From assembly GCA_038373865.1 (NCBI GenBank), contig JAXGGA010000032.1:283501-347500 (forward strand): DNA of 64,000 nt, read 5' to 3'. Numbering within the stretch: the stretch's first letter is position 1; the number at the start of each line of letters is the position of its first letter. The stretch is from Uloborus plumipes (Eukaryota > Arthropoda > Arachnida > Araneae > Uloboridae). Of the stretch, positions 1-12,566 are shown one piece after another. Under the pieces are notes generated by a model that ran no database searches, was not told the origin of the DNA, and saw only the letters and a list, made by a program, of their open reading frames with translations. Both the position numbers and the translations under genes were made by a program.

Positions 1-1542
1 CGGGGCTAGGAATATCTTTTAAAAGTAGAAACAATGATGAAAAAGGAATTTCGGAAACATTCTAATATCGAGTCGGGGCGACAAGGAAACCTTTTTCGAA
101 CGCATCGCTACGGTGTCATTACTTATCACGAGCAACTTGTGAATCTCGGTTTATGCATTTTTGACAAGCAGTAACAACTTTCCACGGCCTTCAGATAAAA
201 TTACGGAGCACGCTTGTTGGAGGCAACAAAGCAAAACAAAGTGTATTTGTTACCGTTATAAGATGGGCACGGTTAAAGAGACTCGAAATCAGTGAACAAG
301 GCTGAGAAGATTGGCGGGGGAGGTGGGGAGGCCAACGCCCCCCATTCTGAAATTAGAATGCCCTCACTCCCAGGGTTCTGTTGTTCTTTTTTGTCTCACG
401 CGAGGGCGAAAAGCATTTCTATTGTGATTTTTCGGCAGCTGAAAATAGATTCATTATGGGCAGAACCGTCGGCTTTGTCACTGGTGTATTTTTAGGTGAA
501 GAAGTGAAAACAAAGTATGCTCTGAATTGCAAAAATCAGCGGGAAGTATTTCTTCAAGTTCGTGATATATGTCCGTTTGCGACGTCTTTTTTTTACCCCA
601 AATACATTCACTATATTAAGTCTAATTGACGGTATTATTAAGCAAATAAATATAGTTCTGTTTTTTGGAATAGACAATATAAGCAGCTAAAATTATTTTT
701 TGAATACTATGAATTACTTTGCGAAAACAACTGAAACTTTTTTTTAAAGTTCGTGATATATGTTCATTTGCAACTTCTGTTTAATTTTCTTAAATTATAC
801 ATTCAGTATTTTAAGAACAATGGACGATATCATTATGTAAATATATGGTTGTTATTAATGAATGAATGTTTGGAGAATATACAATATTTATTTATCTTCT
901 GAGATTTATTTATTTATCATAAAGAGAGAAAATACTGTTAAAAAAAACTTATGATAAAAAAAAAAAAGCACACAAAACAGTAGAAGTAAAAAATAAGTCT
1001 TGAGAGTACAACTGCAACAAAATTCGAATCCGGATATTAGCAGGTACGCATAAATATTTTAAATACAAAATTGCCGGCACATTTTCCTTAATTACATTAA
1101 ATATGTTGTATTAACCTTTTATTATTTGGAATACCTTTTCTTCCTTAGTAGGAAATTATCAAACAAGATTACAAATACCGTATTTTTTGAAATGAACAGC
1201 TGTCCTATAATGGTAACAGTTTCTGACGCACTGAATGACAAATAAGAAAGGTTAACATACCGCCTGAAGTATTTTTAGCGCATCTTTAAAATATATATCA
1301 TTAACTTTAAAAAATCCCATTCAGCTCATCCCTCCCACTCTCCCACCGCGTCTCCTCATCTGCAGCTTGAAGAGCTTCGAAGAGGACGAGCGCATTTGAA
1401 GGAATTGAAGTCCAGGATAAAATTAAATTTCACTTTCCTTGCAATAAGTATTTCAAAATACGATATGCTTATAGCAAAACTGTATGAACTCCACAGCAAA
1501 AGGTTTTTTTTTTTTTGATATTTCCAAATCAATTATCTAATA
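1..1542. other. Gene-free AT-rich stretch
   Basis: No supportable gene was seen. Short open frames at 292-629 are low-complexity and lack splice or homology support. The stretch holds A/T runs and, at 1320-1400, a modestly GC-richer patch (CCACCGCG, CTTCGAAGAGGACGAG) with no convincing exon boundaries. Confidence 0.5.
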
Positions 1543-1700
1543 CTGTCGTCTCCGCTTAATCGGGTAACGGATAAACGAATACCCTGCTTATACGAATAAA
1601 ATATCTCGGAACTGATGCCATAAACGTAATGTTAAAGATCCCCGTTTAATCGAATAATATTTCTTGGAACCGACAGTATTCGTTTAAGCTGGGTATACAG
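1543..1700. mobile_element. Short pogo/Tigger-like inverted-repeat unit (MITE)
   Basis: The left end TA-CTGTCGTCTCCGCTTAATCG is matched in inverted orientation by the right end (CGTTTAAGCTGGGTATACAG-TA read on the other strand), 14 of 20 bases. An alternative inner right end, CGACAG-TA at 1671-1678, matches the left end even better, so the true boundary may be 1676. TA flanks and the CTGT...CGCTTAATCG style of terminus are typical of pogo/Tigger-derived non-autonomous elements. No coding capacity. Confidence 0.5.
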
Positions 1701-1933
1701 TACTTTAATTTATTCTGGCATTAACACCAACAAGTCGTATGTCTATTCTAGAAAAAAAAAGCGCCTATCCATTTTTATTATACACGAGTTAAAAAATACA
1801 AGAAAAAAAAAGGTCTCGGGCATTTATTTTTCCTTCCCTTTTCGATTTTAGTCTCCCTATCCTATTTCCTACCCCAGTAAATTATCCTCTCCATTCAAAC
1901 AATGTCGTCTGCTCGCTGCATTCGATTACAGAT

Positions 1934-1978
1934 CCTATTTTTCGGCGGGAACGATTTCAAACGATCCGTCGAAATAGG
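1934..1978. repeat. Imperfect hairpin
   Basis: CCTATTTTTCGGCGG at 1934-1948 is complementary, with small mismatches, to CCGTCGAAATAGG at 1966-1978, with a 17-nt loop. It lies in a GC-richer island within AT-rich DNA. No other function is visible. Confidence 0.45.
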
Positions 1979-2350
1979 GGAGCGAACAATTCTAAGGCGG
2001 GAATAGTCTCATTTTCCACATTTAGCCATCTTTAAAGGCATGAAAGTGAAGGGCGTGGAAGAGAGGGAAATTTGTATTTTAGCGTCTGAATTATTAAGAA
2101 TGTGCAATACGTTTCAAATGGAGCTGTTTGTAAGGTTATTTTGGAGGGTTAGAAGTGAATGTATAGATTTATTGGAATACTCTTGCATGTTGAGTGTTTT
2201 AGAAATTGATAAATTTCTCTTAAAATTTTGTTGGCTTTAAAAGCTGTCAATGAACTTAGGTTTAATAGTAGAATTTAAATTGTTGAATAAATTGTAAAAT
2301 TGCTCACTGCACAATTGACCCCTACCCCCATCAGTGTTGATCACCCTCTA

Positions 2351-2647
2351 CACTGTAAATATGAATGCTGTTTTTACAGTTTAATATAGCAAATGTAATA
2401 GTAATAAATTAAAAATGGCTAATTTTACAGTAATAAATTTTCAAATTGCTACTTTTACAGTACTAAACTGTATAATTGCTAACTTTACAGTAATAAACAG
2501 GGGGGACAATATGGCATTAATAATAAAATACGGCATTAAACTAAAATTGCTAGTTTTACAGTTTATTACTGTGCATGTTGCAGTTTTAAATTCGAACCTC
2601 AGCTGCCAGAAATATATTGTAAAATCAAAAATTAATTTGTTGCAGTG
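2351..2647 (-). mobile_element. CACTG-ended MITE family A, diverged copy
   Basis: The unit starts TA-CACTGTAAA and ends GTTGCAGTG-TA. Inside are several alternations of TTTACAGTAATAAA and ATTGCTAATTTTACAG, the signature of the family seen at 24315, 32567 and 49899. The orientation is reversed relative to those copies and the divergence greater. TA flanks indicate Tc1/mariner-type insertion. A 113-codon open frame across it (2415-2756) is a by-product of the repeat. Confidence 0.6.
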
Positions 2648-4345
2648 TATTGTAAAGCATTTTCAGGGGAGTATTTGTGCTTTTCAGCTGTTATTTCAAA
2701 AAATATTAATAGAATCTACTTTTGGCTGGGCGAATTCTCAAAGAAAAGGAAAATAAGCAAACATGAGCAGCCAGAATTGAATTAAACACGAATACGAGTT
2801 CGACAAATATTTGAAATGGGAATTTCATCCATACGGATACTGACATTTTGACAGCAATTAAAGCTCGCCATCACCTCACCGTTCGTTCCTCCTCCTTCCA
2901 CCGCACTCCATAATAATTTAAATTGTCGTCTGCACGCTAAACCGGCGCTCGTTATGCAATTTCGGGCAAAGTGGTAGAACTGAATCACGCACCAAGTTTC
3001 CGCGCACGTTTTCGTTTTTGGAAAGCTTTCGCTGCCGAGCGTTTTGTGTTCGATTTGGAGGGGAAGGTTGTCCCCACATGTTGTTGGTTGCCTTGACACC
3101 ATGGCCGGAAACGGTTTGTACCACCGCGGTCGGTGTATTATTTGTTTTGGCGCAGCAGCAAAGGTTACTCGCTCAGTTACGGATGCAGCTTGTGGGAAAA
3201 GGGATATGTGGTAACTAGATTTTCTTTTCATTTATGTGGCAGTAAAACGGGAATTCACAAATGAAAAAAAAAGCACGATTAATTACAAAAGGAAATTTCG
3301 TTTCTGGTTCCTATAGTAAAACGAATTTTGTGCATTAAAGGAAGCACATATGTTTGTTTAACATTTAATTCATTTCAAGTCGGTGGAATAGGGGAATGAA
3401 TAACTGTTGGTTGTTTTTGTAACAGGCAAGGACAATTTAAAAAAACAATTAGATGACTCTTTCATGAATCGCGTTTTTATTAAACAGAAACTAATTAATA
3501 AAATGGATGAAGCATTAATCTCTACAATATATTCGTATATTCAATATGCCCGAATTTTTTGTTGTCAAAATTAGAAACGGTGCTGATGAACTTTCCAAAA
3601 CCAATATACGATCTTTATTAAATTATCCCACCCCAAAATATTACCAGCAGCATCAATAACAACAACGGCAACGACAACAACAACCCCGATCTCCTTCCGT
3701 TTAGCATGTTTATTGCTATTTTTATTTTCAAAAAATATTTTGCGTTAATCTACTCTTGAAAATTTGTTGTTACACATCGGTAGATATTCTTTTATTTCTG
3801 GCACTTTTTTTCATAAAAAATGCTTCGTGTTGCATGATCGGAGTTATGCACCTCAAAAGCTTGATAAAAATTAAAAATCACGCCATTTTCTTTTTACTTA
3901 TTTTAAAAATATTTCCTCTATTTTTTCTGAAAGAAAAAGTAAATTACAAATGCTTTATTCGTATATACGTCTTCCAAACTGTTTGTTTTTGTAACTAATT
4001 ACATATTTTTTAAAAATGTGTTTTGCATTACTTACTGTTCTGTTCAACTGTTTCATGTTTTAATCACAACGGAAGTTCTCAATACTGATTTCATTCGAAA
4101 CACATTTTCTAATAAATCAGTGCATTTTAAAAATCATACATAAATGAATTTACTGTTATGTCTTAAATTATAGGAACTCCGCTCACAAAAATACAGTTCC
4201 CGAGCAAATTTTACTCTCATGTTACTTTATTTAATAAATTCCGTTCTCAGAAATCCTAAATATTATTATTAATCCGCAAACCTTCCATCAATACCAGGAC
4301 CTTAAACTCAACTTTGAAATACCCTATTCCATCACTTTCCCAAAC
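2648..4345. other. Gene-free stretch with a GC-richer island
   Basis: A GC-richer island at about 2860-3200 is open on the minus strand (2782-3231, 149 codons) and on the plus strand (3018-3218). Neither product is recognisable, and the composition is compatible with chance openness at locally high GC. The rest is AT-rich without supported features. Confidence 0.4.
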
Positions 4346-4411
4346 CTCCATATCAGAGGATGAAGCGGGAAACGATGCCACCTCTGAGAATTCGGAAGCT
4401 AATTGCCTTTT
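4346..4411 (-). CDS. Candidate coding exon, unknown protein (phase 0/0)
   Basis: Read on the minus strand, a long pyrimidine tract (GCTTTTCTTGGTTTTTCTTCCAG) ends at 4412. An open segment of 22 codons follows, KRQLASEFSEVASFPASSSD then MEV, reaching a possible donor GAG/GTTTGG at 4345. The frame can also read on to a stop at 4256. The peptide is Ser/Glu-rich and unrecognised. The plus strand of the same DNA is also open and acidic (4314-4517) with its own good acceptor, so the strand is ambiguous. The minus reading is preferred weakly because two other minus segments (7411-7467 and 12492-12566) have the same 0/0 phase. Confidence 0.25.
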
Positions 4412-6305
4412 CTGGAAGAAAAACCAAGAAAAGCTTGAAGCAGCCTGCCGGACAAATGCGGACTCATCCATTAAATTTCCCAGGAGATGCATACTGACTA
4501 CTCATTCACTTTACTAATCACCAACAGGGCTGTTGAAATGTCAAAGAACTACTTATTTATTAGCCGAAATTTGGCAACCTAGCTCTTAATTACCAAAATT
4601 GCATTGTTCAATATTTATAATTTCGTTCTTGGAAGTGATTGTTTTCCGGGAAGTATATTGTTTTGAACTGAATGATTTAGTCATAGTTTTAAACGTAATA
4701 GATTTGGAATTTGTAACGCTGGCAACTTTGTTTATCTGCTGTTTCATTTTTAGAAATGATGATTTTTGTTAAAAAAATAAATTGTTGACTAATACTAAGG
4801 TTTGCATGCAGTATGTTATGTATTTTGTTTTGAAAAAGAGCATTATTGAGAGGGTTTATAAAAAATAAAACGCCTTCAATGATTTTAAGGCAAAATTAAA
4901 AATTTAGAATCCAAGAGAAAAATCGGTATATATAACTGGATAATTTGGTTTTGTAAATCATTTGCGGTAATTTTAACAATTTTTCTCATCGGCAATTTTC
5001 TATCTCCGTAATATTAGACCATATTTCCTGTATAACACACAGATACACATATGTACAACACATTACATTACGGCCTTGGTATAGAAGTTTTAGTCAGAAA
5101 ACAGTTAATGCAGAAAGAATGAAATTTTTGCTCATACCAATTTAAGAGAGTTGCCAGCAATTCTTTTCTTTCTCTCTTTCTTTCTTTTCGGTTTCTTTGT
5201 CTGATGCAAACACATAATTAAACAAAGCAGCTACCATAAAGCAGCACAGGTGGCACATTAAAAACACCGTACAGCAATCACGAGTGATGCTGTGATCTGT
5301 CAGCAACAGATGGCATGAAGCTTGAACAGAAACGTCATACGTCCCCAATACGTTTAAGTGCCCTCTTACCTTTGCATGGTAGAAACGTTTTGTTAAAAAA
5401 AAATGATGTAAAAATGTTTCTGTTTGAAAAAATTAAAATTGCTCTTTTATGTATGCAACATATTAGAGTAGAATTGTTCCTTTATGTATACAGCATATGT
5501 ATACGAGTTCTTTATTTTATAATAGGGAAGTGACTGAACTCTGGCATAATTGCGGAGTTGGATGTAACCAAACACGCTTTAAAATAATGTTATGGAAAAA
5601 TCTTGGCCAAGCGGTCCTATAATAACATTTAATATGAACACTTTAAAATGCTTTGAACTCTATACACTCAATACAAATTTACCCATGAGCGACTAAAATG
5701 AAGTATCACTATGACTAATAAAATATAGGTTAATAGCCAGATGTTTTTAAGCATAACTGTAAGAAAAACATCTGCGTTATTCAGTTCAAAAAGAACATTT
5801 TACGTATTTGTCATGTAACTTCAGTAGCAGAAAACTTTTAGTTTATCAAAGTAAAACAGCTGCAATTGTTCCTCTATACCATTGAGGCAGATGTTTTGTT
5901 TAGGCTAAGATACAGTTATTCTGTTACATAGGACACATAAATGATGATTTGCGAAATAGGTTCGGAAAATTGTTAGCTATTGAAGAAAACAAGAATAAAG
6001 TGTCATATACAGATGTACAAAACTACTTCTTAATTTATAATTACCTTTTTTTAACAGAATTATGCTAACTACCAACTTGTACATTATTTAAAAATCTGAT
6101 GGGCATAGAATCAATATCACATTAGTTTAAAAACATTTGCTGAAACCATTGTATAAACTATAATTTTGTCTCATTATTTAGGCTAAAAACGCACTTAAAT
6201 AGACATACAATTGAAGTACAGTTTACTCTACTTAACTGGTTACCCAATGCTAATCAAAATCAAAAAGTTTTTTTTCTACAATCTTAAAAATAGACTTAAT
6301 GCTAA
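4412..6305. other. Gene-free AT-rich stretch
   Basis: No supported gene. A CT-rich run (TTCTTTCTCTCTTTCTTTC) lies at 5161-5187. A short plus-strand exon-like segment at about 5295-5372 (TDGMKLEQKRHTSPIRLSAL..., acceptor CTGTCAG, donor GTAGAA) is noted, but its signals are too weak to call. Confidence 0.4.
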
Positions 6306-6478
6306 CAGGCCCGTCGTTTAGGGGGGGGGGGCAGGGGGGGGGCAATTGTCCTCCCCTGACTTTGGGAAATCAATATATTGGTATATAAATGGGCGTGGTT
6401 TTGTCACTTTTTGGTAAATTTTATATTGTGTATACACCCTTTGCCCCTCCCCTGGAAAATTTCGAAATGACGTCCCTG
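6306..6478. mobile_element. hAT-type MITE (CAGG family), copy 1
   Basis: A 173-bp unit starts CAGGCCCGTCGTTT and ends AAATGACGTCCCTG, which are imperfect inverted repeats. It is flanked on both sides by the perfect 8-bp duplication AATGCTAA (6298-6305 and 6479-6486). An 8-bp duplication with CAG-type ends is the hAT hallmark. The interior contains long G runs and no coding frame. A second copy lies at 34884-35063. Confidence 0.85.
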
Positions 6479-7410
6479 AATGCTAATACATTTGCGCACA
6501 TAAACGAGCACTTCTTCAATATTAACATAATGTGGGAGATAAAAGTTTCCTAAATTCTTTGAATTACAAAAAAAAAAAATCATGCGATACATAGCATAAT
6601 TACCATTTGTATAAATTCACATCGATTTAAACATGAATTTAAAGTATAAGTAGGACAATACATTTCTTTTTAAATGGTCAAAATGGAACAACTAATAAAT
6701 AAATATCAGTCCGTAAATATCATGAAAAATAATGCTTTCATAATGTACTAATTCAATTTAAAAAGTTTCGTACTGAAAATCAGTACATTCTGAATCTGTT
6801 CAATGAAATCTTAAAATTAACAGAATATTAAATAAAAGCCTCAACCCTAAATTTACTGATCATAACTGCAGAAAATTATAACATCCATAGTAAAACATTT
6901 TCTTGTTTCAGAACCTTTTTTTAGAGCAAAAATAGGTTTTAGTATTTCTATTGTCTCTTCTAATATATACAAAAAAGTCACCATGAAAAATCATCATTTC
7001 TAAGGGATGAAATGCATCTATTAGTGTTAGTTAATAGAATATAAATAACCAAAGTACCATCCGACGAAATGTAAACATGTTAGTTAGAACGGCTTTAAAT
7101 ATAATTTTGCCACAAAAATTCTGGCAAAACCATATTAAAGCCCGTAAAGTTTTTCTAACATTTATTGCTTTATTTTGCCTTAAATTTTTGGCGGTCTTGT
7201 CGAATGGGATCAAAGAGCCACGTGATACATGATGAGTATCCAAACAATTCTGGTAACCAAGTGAACTTGGAACACAAGGTCCTGGAATTTATTTATTCTG
7301 CACAACGCCCGCGTGAAATTGAAACCGTTGCCAAAGTGAGAAGAAGGAAAATTTAAGTAAATATTATTCTTCTGAGCTTCTCCTATCCGTATATATTTAT
7401 GTGGACTTAC
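6479..7410. other. Gene-free AT-rich stretch
   Basis: Apart from the target duplication at 6479-6486, no feature is supported. A plus-strand open frame at 7165-7356 (peptide EYPNNSGNQVNLEHKVLEF) is mildly coding-like but lacks a donor and any recognisable family. Confidence 0.4.
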
Positions 7411-7467
7411 TTTTGGGGTGGCGCCTAAAATAGATAGGGATGATGTATTATGGAAACGTGGCGGAGC
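7411..7467 (-). CDS. Candidate coding exon, unknown protein (phase 0/0)
   Basis: On the minus strand an acceptor (ACATTTCTATAAG) at 7468 is followed by exactly 19 codons (APPRFHNTSSLSILGATPK) and a canonical donor AAA/GTAAGTCC at 7410. The enclosing frame is open for 137 codons (7210-7623), long for such AT-rich DNA. The product is not recognised. The exon is symmetric (57 nt, phase 0/0), like the candidates at 12492-12566 and 4346-4411 on the same strand. An internal acceptor-like CTATTTTAG would give a 14-nt microexon instead. Confidence 0.3.
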
Positions 7468-10400
7468 CTTATAGAAATGTTCACAATTTTTTGAGAAAAT
7501 TTGACGCTTAGAATGAAACGACAAGGCGCATATGAGAAAATTTTCTTTACTACTTGTTGCGAATATGGTGTATTGGGATTTTGCGTGCTCCAGGTATAAA
7601 AGAATATGCTGAAAATGTATCAAAATGTATCATTCGGAAAGCTCAGAAGGCATTCAGATGATGAGATTGAATTTTCTCTTGATGCATAACGCAGGCTGTC
7701 AGGAAAATACTACGGAGATGAACTTATTGTAAAGTGGACGATGCGATTTGGCTGGAAAATGGATTAATATAACAGAAAACAAATGAATCAACAAAGATAA
7801 AATAGAGAGGATTGTAATTTATTTTTTATAAAAAGGCAAACAAGAAAATCCAAAATTAAGAAAAAAATATGTACGAAACCTCAACTTTGTAAATTAGTGG
7901 TCAGAACTGTATTTAATTACAGATTCCAATGTAAACATTTACGATATTCTGAACTTTTTCATTAATAAAAAAAGGTTTACTATTTTATATTCTTGCTGAC
8001 TAACATACACGGGATAAAATACATACGGATACATACAACATACACGGATATACATTGGGAAAGATAAAAAGGATGATAAATGTAGAAATTTATAACAACT
8101 AATTTGAACGCTTTCCTTAGTTTGCTAGTTTCCTGTAACTGAAAAATCGAGATATGTTTTTTTTTTTCGATATTCCAATAGTAAGCGAATGTCCAATAGC
8201 ACAAAACAAATCTGTTTTAGCTGTATGTTTTCAAATAGTGCTTATGTAAAAATGAAAAAAAAAAGGAAGAAGAAACAAAAAGCAAAAGTAAAAAACTTTA
8301 ATTGTAATAATTACTTTCTATTTATGTTCCGCCACATCAAAATGTGGATCTAAATGCGAAACCAGAAGTAGTTTAAGAGCTAGGAATAAAAATTAACCAA
8401 CATTCTGTTTGGATCAATAAGAGTTTCTACAGATCTTCAGAGCTTTAGTTTCCTACACATTATCAAAGAAAGAGGCAGCGGAAAATGAAATTTAAAGAAT
8501 ATTTTGAAAAATGATCTGCACTACTGCTCAAAAGCTTTTGTTAAACCCCCATTAGAGGCTTCATATTTTAAAGGTAACAACCAAGCTGTCTTCTTCTAAG
8601 AAACGGAAAGTGTAGCCAGGTGGCGCTTCAATTGTGAAAGGCAGTAATTATACTTCTTTTTTTATGTTTACAGGGTACAAGTTTGATTTATAATTACTTT
8701 GTCAATCATAGGCGGTGCGAGGGCAAAGTATTATGAACGAGAAAGTATGTGTGACACCTTTCCGCGAAGTGTAAGGAAGTTATGATATTAATAATGTCGT
8801 TTTTTACCCACTTGTTTTGAAGCAGTTTAATTAGTTTCTTTTCGAAGAACAAATAACAAAGTAATAATAAATAATCATCGTTAACTAAAACATAATTGAT
8901 ACTTTTATACATATATACATATAAATGTGTGTGTCTGTATACGCACATGGTATTTACAAATCAGCAAAAAAAGGTCTCGTTCTTTTTACTCTCGGGGATT
9001 CAAGATAGCCGAAATAAAAAACATCAGCTGTTATATGACATTTGTTACACATTAAATAGCCACATTCAAAATAAAAAAAATGCTCAGGAAAAAATAAGTG
9101 CACAAAGACGGCTTTTCAAATTCATTTGATATTTTTGGAAAGCACAAATAAAAGAAATGTTTTGAGAAAATTATATTGTGATACAAATGTATTGTTTTGG
9201 TGAAATTGGTCGATTAAAATGCACATTTACTCGCTAAATGATATCACATTGCGTTATTCGTTTGTTTTGAAAACAAAGCAACGCATTTTTCGACAAATGA
9301 ATATCCAATGACTAATAGGAGTTCTTTTTTTTTTTCAAAGGGAAAATTTGCAAAAGGTTTTAAATAATAAGACAAGGTAAAATATAGACATGGATATATA
9401 CCACTTTTACAATAAATGACACGAATGTTGATGTATGTAGCACAATTAAAAAGATCGATACACACAGAAAAACAGATCACACCAGTCAGAAATGGCTGTC
9501 TCCGAAAAAAAAATGTGATTTTTGCACCGATCGAACTTTTCTTGGTGTCATTTTCAACCACCCACGTGGAAAAAATCGCTTCCGAACCTCAAATGAGATG
9601 ACGAATTTGTCACGTGACCGTCAAAAACACTAGTGAATTCAATTTCAAAGCGTACAAGAATCGGGCTAAACATAGAAAGATCAGATTTCGTCACTCATTA
9701 AGCCGTGATTAAAGTAATGCCTAGCAATTAGGAAATAAACTCAAACTAAGTTGATAGGACGGACAAATTTCACAAGACGCAATTTCACACATATCAAGAT
9801 TGAAACAAGAGCAAGATAAGTCTCTATACAGACCCAGAAGTAAAAATACTGTAACTTAAAAAAAAAAAAAAAAAAAGCTTCCCACAGTCATTCGACACGT
9901 GCTTCGTAACACACTAGTTTCACTGTTCCAGGATAACGAACGGCTAAGAAAAACAACGATGGAGAAAAAAATAAAATTTCGGAGTTTTTCTTGATGGTGG
10001 TTTCGGGAGGGTTGAAGGCACTCTAGATGGGTATTCCAGTCATCGAAACATTTTTTTTTATTATTTCGTGCCACCGTTAGATGGCGTGGCAGAAACAAAA
10101 ATAAATCATGACACGACCTTCCGTCTAGAAAATATCACGCTTTTTTTAAAGTTTTTCTAGATTGAGCGTTACCACGAGAGGAGAGCTATATCACACAATT
10201 TTTGCATCTGAAACATGAGATTACGCATTGAGGCAAGGATAAAAAGGTTTTATTTTTTCTAGGCTCATGTTTGTGGTAACGTTGTTTTGAAATAGCTACA
10301 TGTGTAATTTGATAAGGAAGTTATTTTTATTGTATTTAATTCAGTTTTTTTTTCTAAACGTTTTTGGTGAAAGAGGAATTTAATTTTTAAAGAGAGAAAG

Positions 10401-12491
10401 AGACTGACTTTTAAGTCAAAGATTAAGTTTATTTAATCCAAGAAATATAAGCTGGGTTGGGAAAGCGTTAATTGCTTATAAGCGCTTTAATTTTGCAAAA
10501 AAAATTAAGAGACTTTTGACAGCAAGGCCTTCTTAAATGATGCAGTTTTCAACAAGTTCTTTTTTTCTGAACATTTGAAGGAAGCTTACCTAGTATTTTG
10601 CATACATTTAGATTAAAAAAATAATTTGTGACCTTTGAACAAATTAACTAAATTAAATTGACTTTTTTTCAGCAACACTATCCCAGTTACTTGACTAAAA
10701 AGTATGAATTTATCTTTTTGCTCTATGTTACGTGTTCTTTTACAATACATTATGAAAACTGATCTGTTTACATGCAAGAAAAATAAAGTATTTTGATAGT
10801 AAAATAAACCAGAACATAACTTATGCAAAACAAATTTCCGTTCCTCAACTGAGTAGAGATGATTTTATGGACAAATACTAGTAGGTGGAACAGTGTTTTA
10901 TGTACTGAATATTTTTAATACAAAAAAAAAAGTTTTCAGATTATCTTAAATTAAAGTAGATATTTCGATACATCAAATTATAAACTATTAACAACATTTT
11001 TGTTTGATACAACAATAATAACATTATTGTTTAACATATTGCCATACATTTAAGCAAAGTATAGTAAAAAATAATATTATCTAAAATACTGCAGCGAATT
11101 GCAATCCGACACACCCTGTTGGCAATCAGTAAATGGTAATCTAATTATTACAAAAAATTGATGGAAAGTGAAAGTATTCTACTTAAAAGTTTGTTTTGCT
11201 TTCTACTAAAATGCTAAACTTATATTACAATTTTAGTTGGCTTGGCTCCAGCAAAAGTAGTTATTTAGATTAGTAACGCAGCAAGTCAATGCACACACAC
11301 ATACATATTTTCACATTGAAAAAGATAAATAAATAAAGGCCATCTTTACATTAATTGCATTATTTTCTTTCGCAAATTTTAAAAAGTGTAATTGCAAAGG
11401 AAAAAAAAGCCTTTATACGTATCACGTGTTTTTTTTTTTTTTTTTTTTTTTTTTCATTATTATTTCAAGGACTATAAACTCATGACAAGAAACAAAAATT
11501 AAGTATATAAATAAATGAATACAAAAAATAAATTGAAATCAATGCAATCAGTGAGTACCTGCAGCCAGTAATAATGGTTAAAACTATAAAGAGAAATTAC
11601 GTACACATTTGTTTATTACTCTGTAACATTAATTGTTCAACAACAGTTTTTTCAATTAGTAGTTATCCAAAAGCATATTTTCAAATATAACAATAGCATT
11701 TTTTTAGTTGAAATATGCACAGACAGATCTCGAAAGTCACTTAGTAAACTTTTCCCATGACATAAAAAACTAATTTTTGAACTTAATACTTAATAAATAT
11801 TGCATATTTGTTGACATGAAAGCGTTTGAAAAATAAAAATAATATTTGATACTTTCACATTAATGTCATAAATAGAAGAGAGAAAATAGTTCAGTGTTCT
11901 AAATGACAATAACAAAACACATCCAAATAAAGAAAACCATTAAATAGTCAAGTGAATTAAGTTCCACATGAGACGAAACAATGATGGCAAGAATTTGTCA
12001 CAAAAATAGGAAAATTAGATAGATTCGGGGAAGTTCAGTCTACCAAACAAATCCACTAAATTCTATTTTTTAGTTGGAAAAAAACAATTGATGTTTCTAC
12101 TTAACAATGGAGCTTGCTTGTTATAATCACTTAATGAATAGACGAATTCAAGCCATCAAATCAATTTAGGAATCAATTAAGCTAAGTAATCAACGCTTTG
12201 GACGTAGTGAAAATCTGATTTTGAAGCTTATCAACAGAAAGTTCTCGTCATTAAATATTGAAGATTCAGGTCACCATAATCATTGAGAAATCAAACTAAT
12301 GAGGCAAAGCTGAAACATTCGCGTGGCATCTGCTCTGAAGACAACGTCCGAATTTCAAAACGGAAATGAAAAGTAGGATTATGAAAGAAAAAAGAGCAAA
12401 ATCTGTGTAGGAGCCTCCCCATGGCATCAACGACTTCTGGTAGCAGATGTGAGGGATTGCTGGAGGCGTCAAGCCAGGAAGGAATGGTTAC
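7468..12491. other. Gene-free AT-rich stretch
   Basis: No supported gene. It holds poly(A) at 9859-9878, poly(T) at 11430-11454, a short inverted pair CGTTACCAC/GTGGTAACG at about 10168-10281, and AT-rich filler. Open frames at 9244-9561 and 9856-10098 (minus) are not recognisable. If the flanking minus-strand exon candidates belong to one gene, this is intronic. Confidence 0.4.
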
Positions 12492-12566
12492 CTCAAAAAA
12501 CTCGTTCTCTGCATCAAGATACTCGTTCTGTGGAAGTCCTCCCCATTTGGGCCTTCCCGTGAAGTC
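12492..12566 (-). CDS. Candidate coding exon, unknown protein (phase 0/0)
   Basis: On the minus strand, ATCAG at 12567 is followed by 25 codons beginning DFTGRPKWGGLPQNEYLD and ending ENEFFE, then a donor GAG/GTAACC at 12491. The surrounding frame is open from an ATG at 12578 to 12291 (95 codons) and remains protein-like past the donor (SWLDASSNPSHLLPEVVDAM), so this could instead be a longer exon. No family is recognised. GC content is clearly above the flanks. Confidence 0.3.

Noticed and set aside
2782..3231. 149-codon minus-strand open frame
   Set aside because: Product unrecognised, no splice or conservation signal. It sits in a GC-richer island where long frames arise by chance.
4314..4517. 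Plus-strand acidic open frame (SISEDEAGNDATSENSEANC...) with a good acceptor
   Set aside because: It competes with a minus-strand reading of the same DNA. It has no donor and no nearby AATAAA, so only one strand was listed, at low confidence.
7165..7356. Plus-strand 63-codon frame
   Set aside because: No donor, no homology. The minus-strand frame over adjacent DNA has better splice signals.
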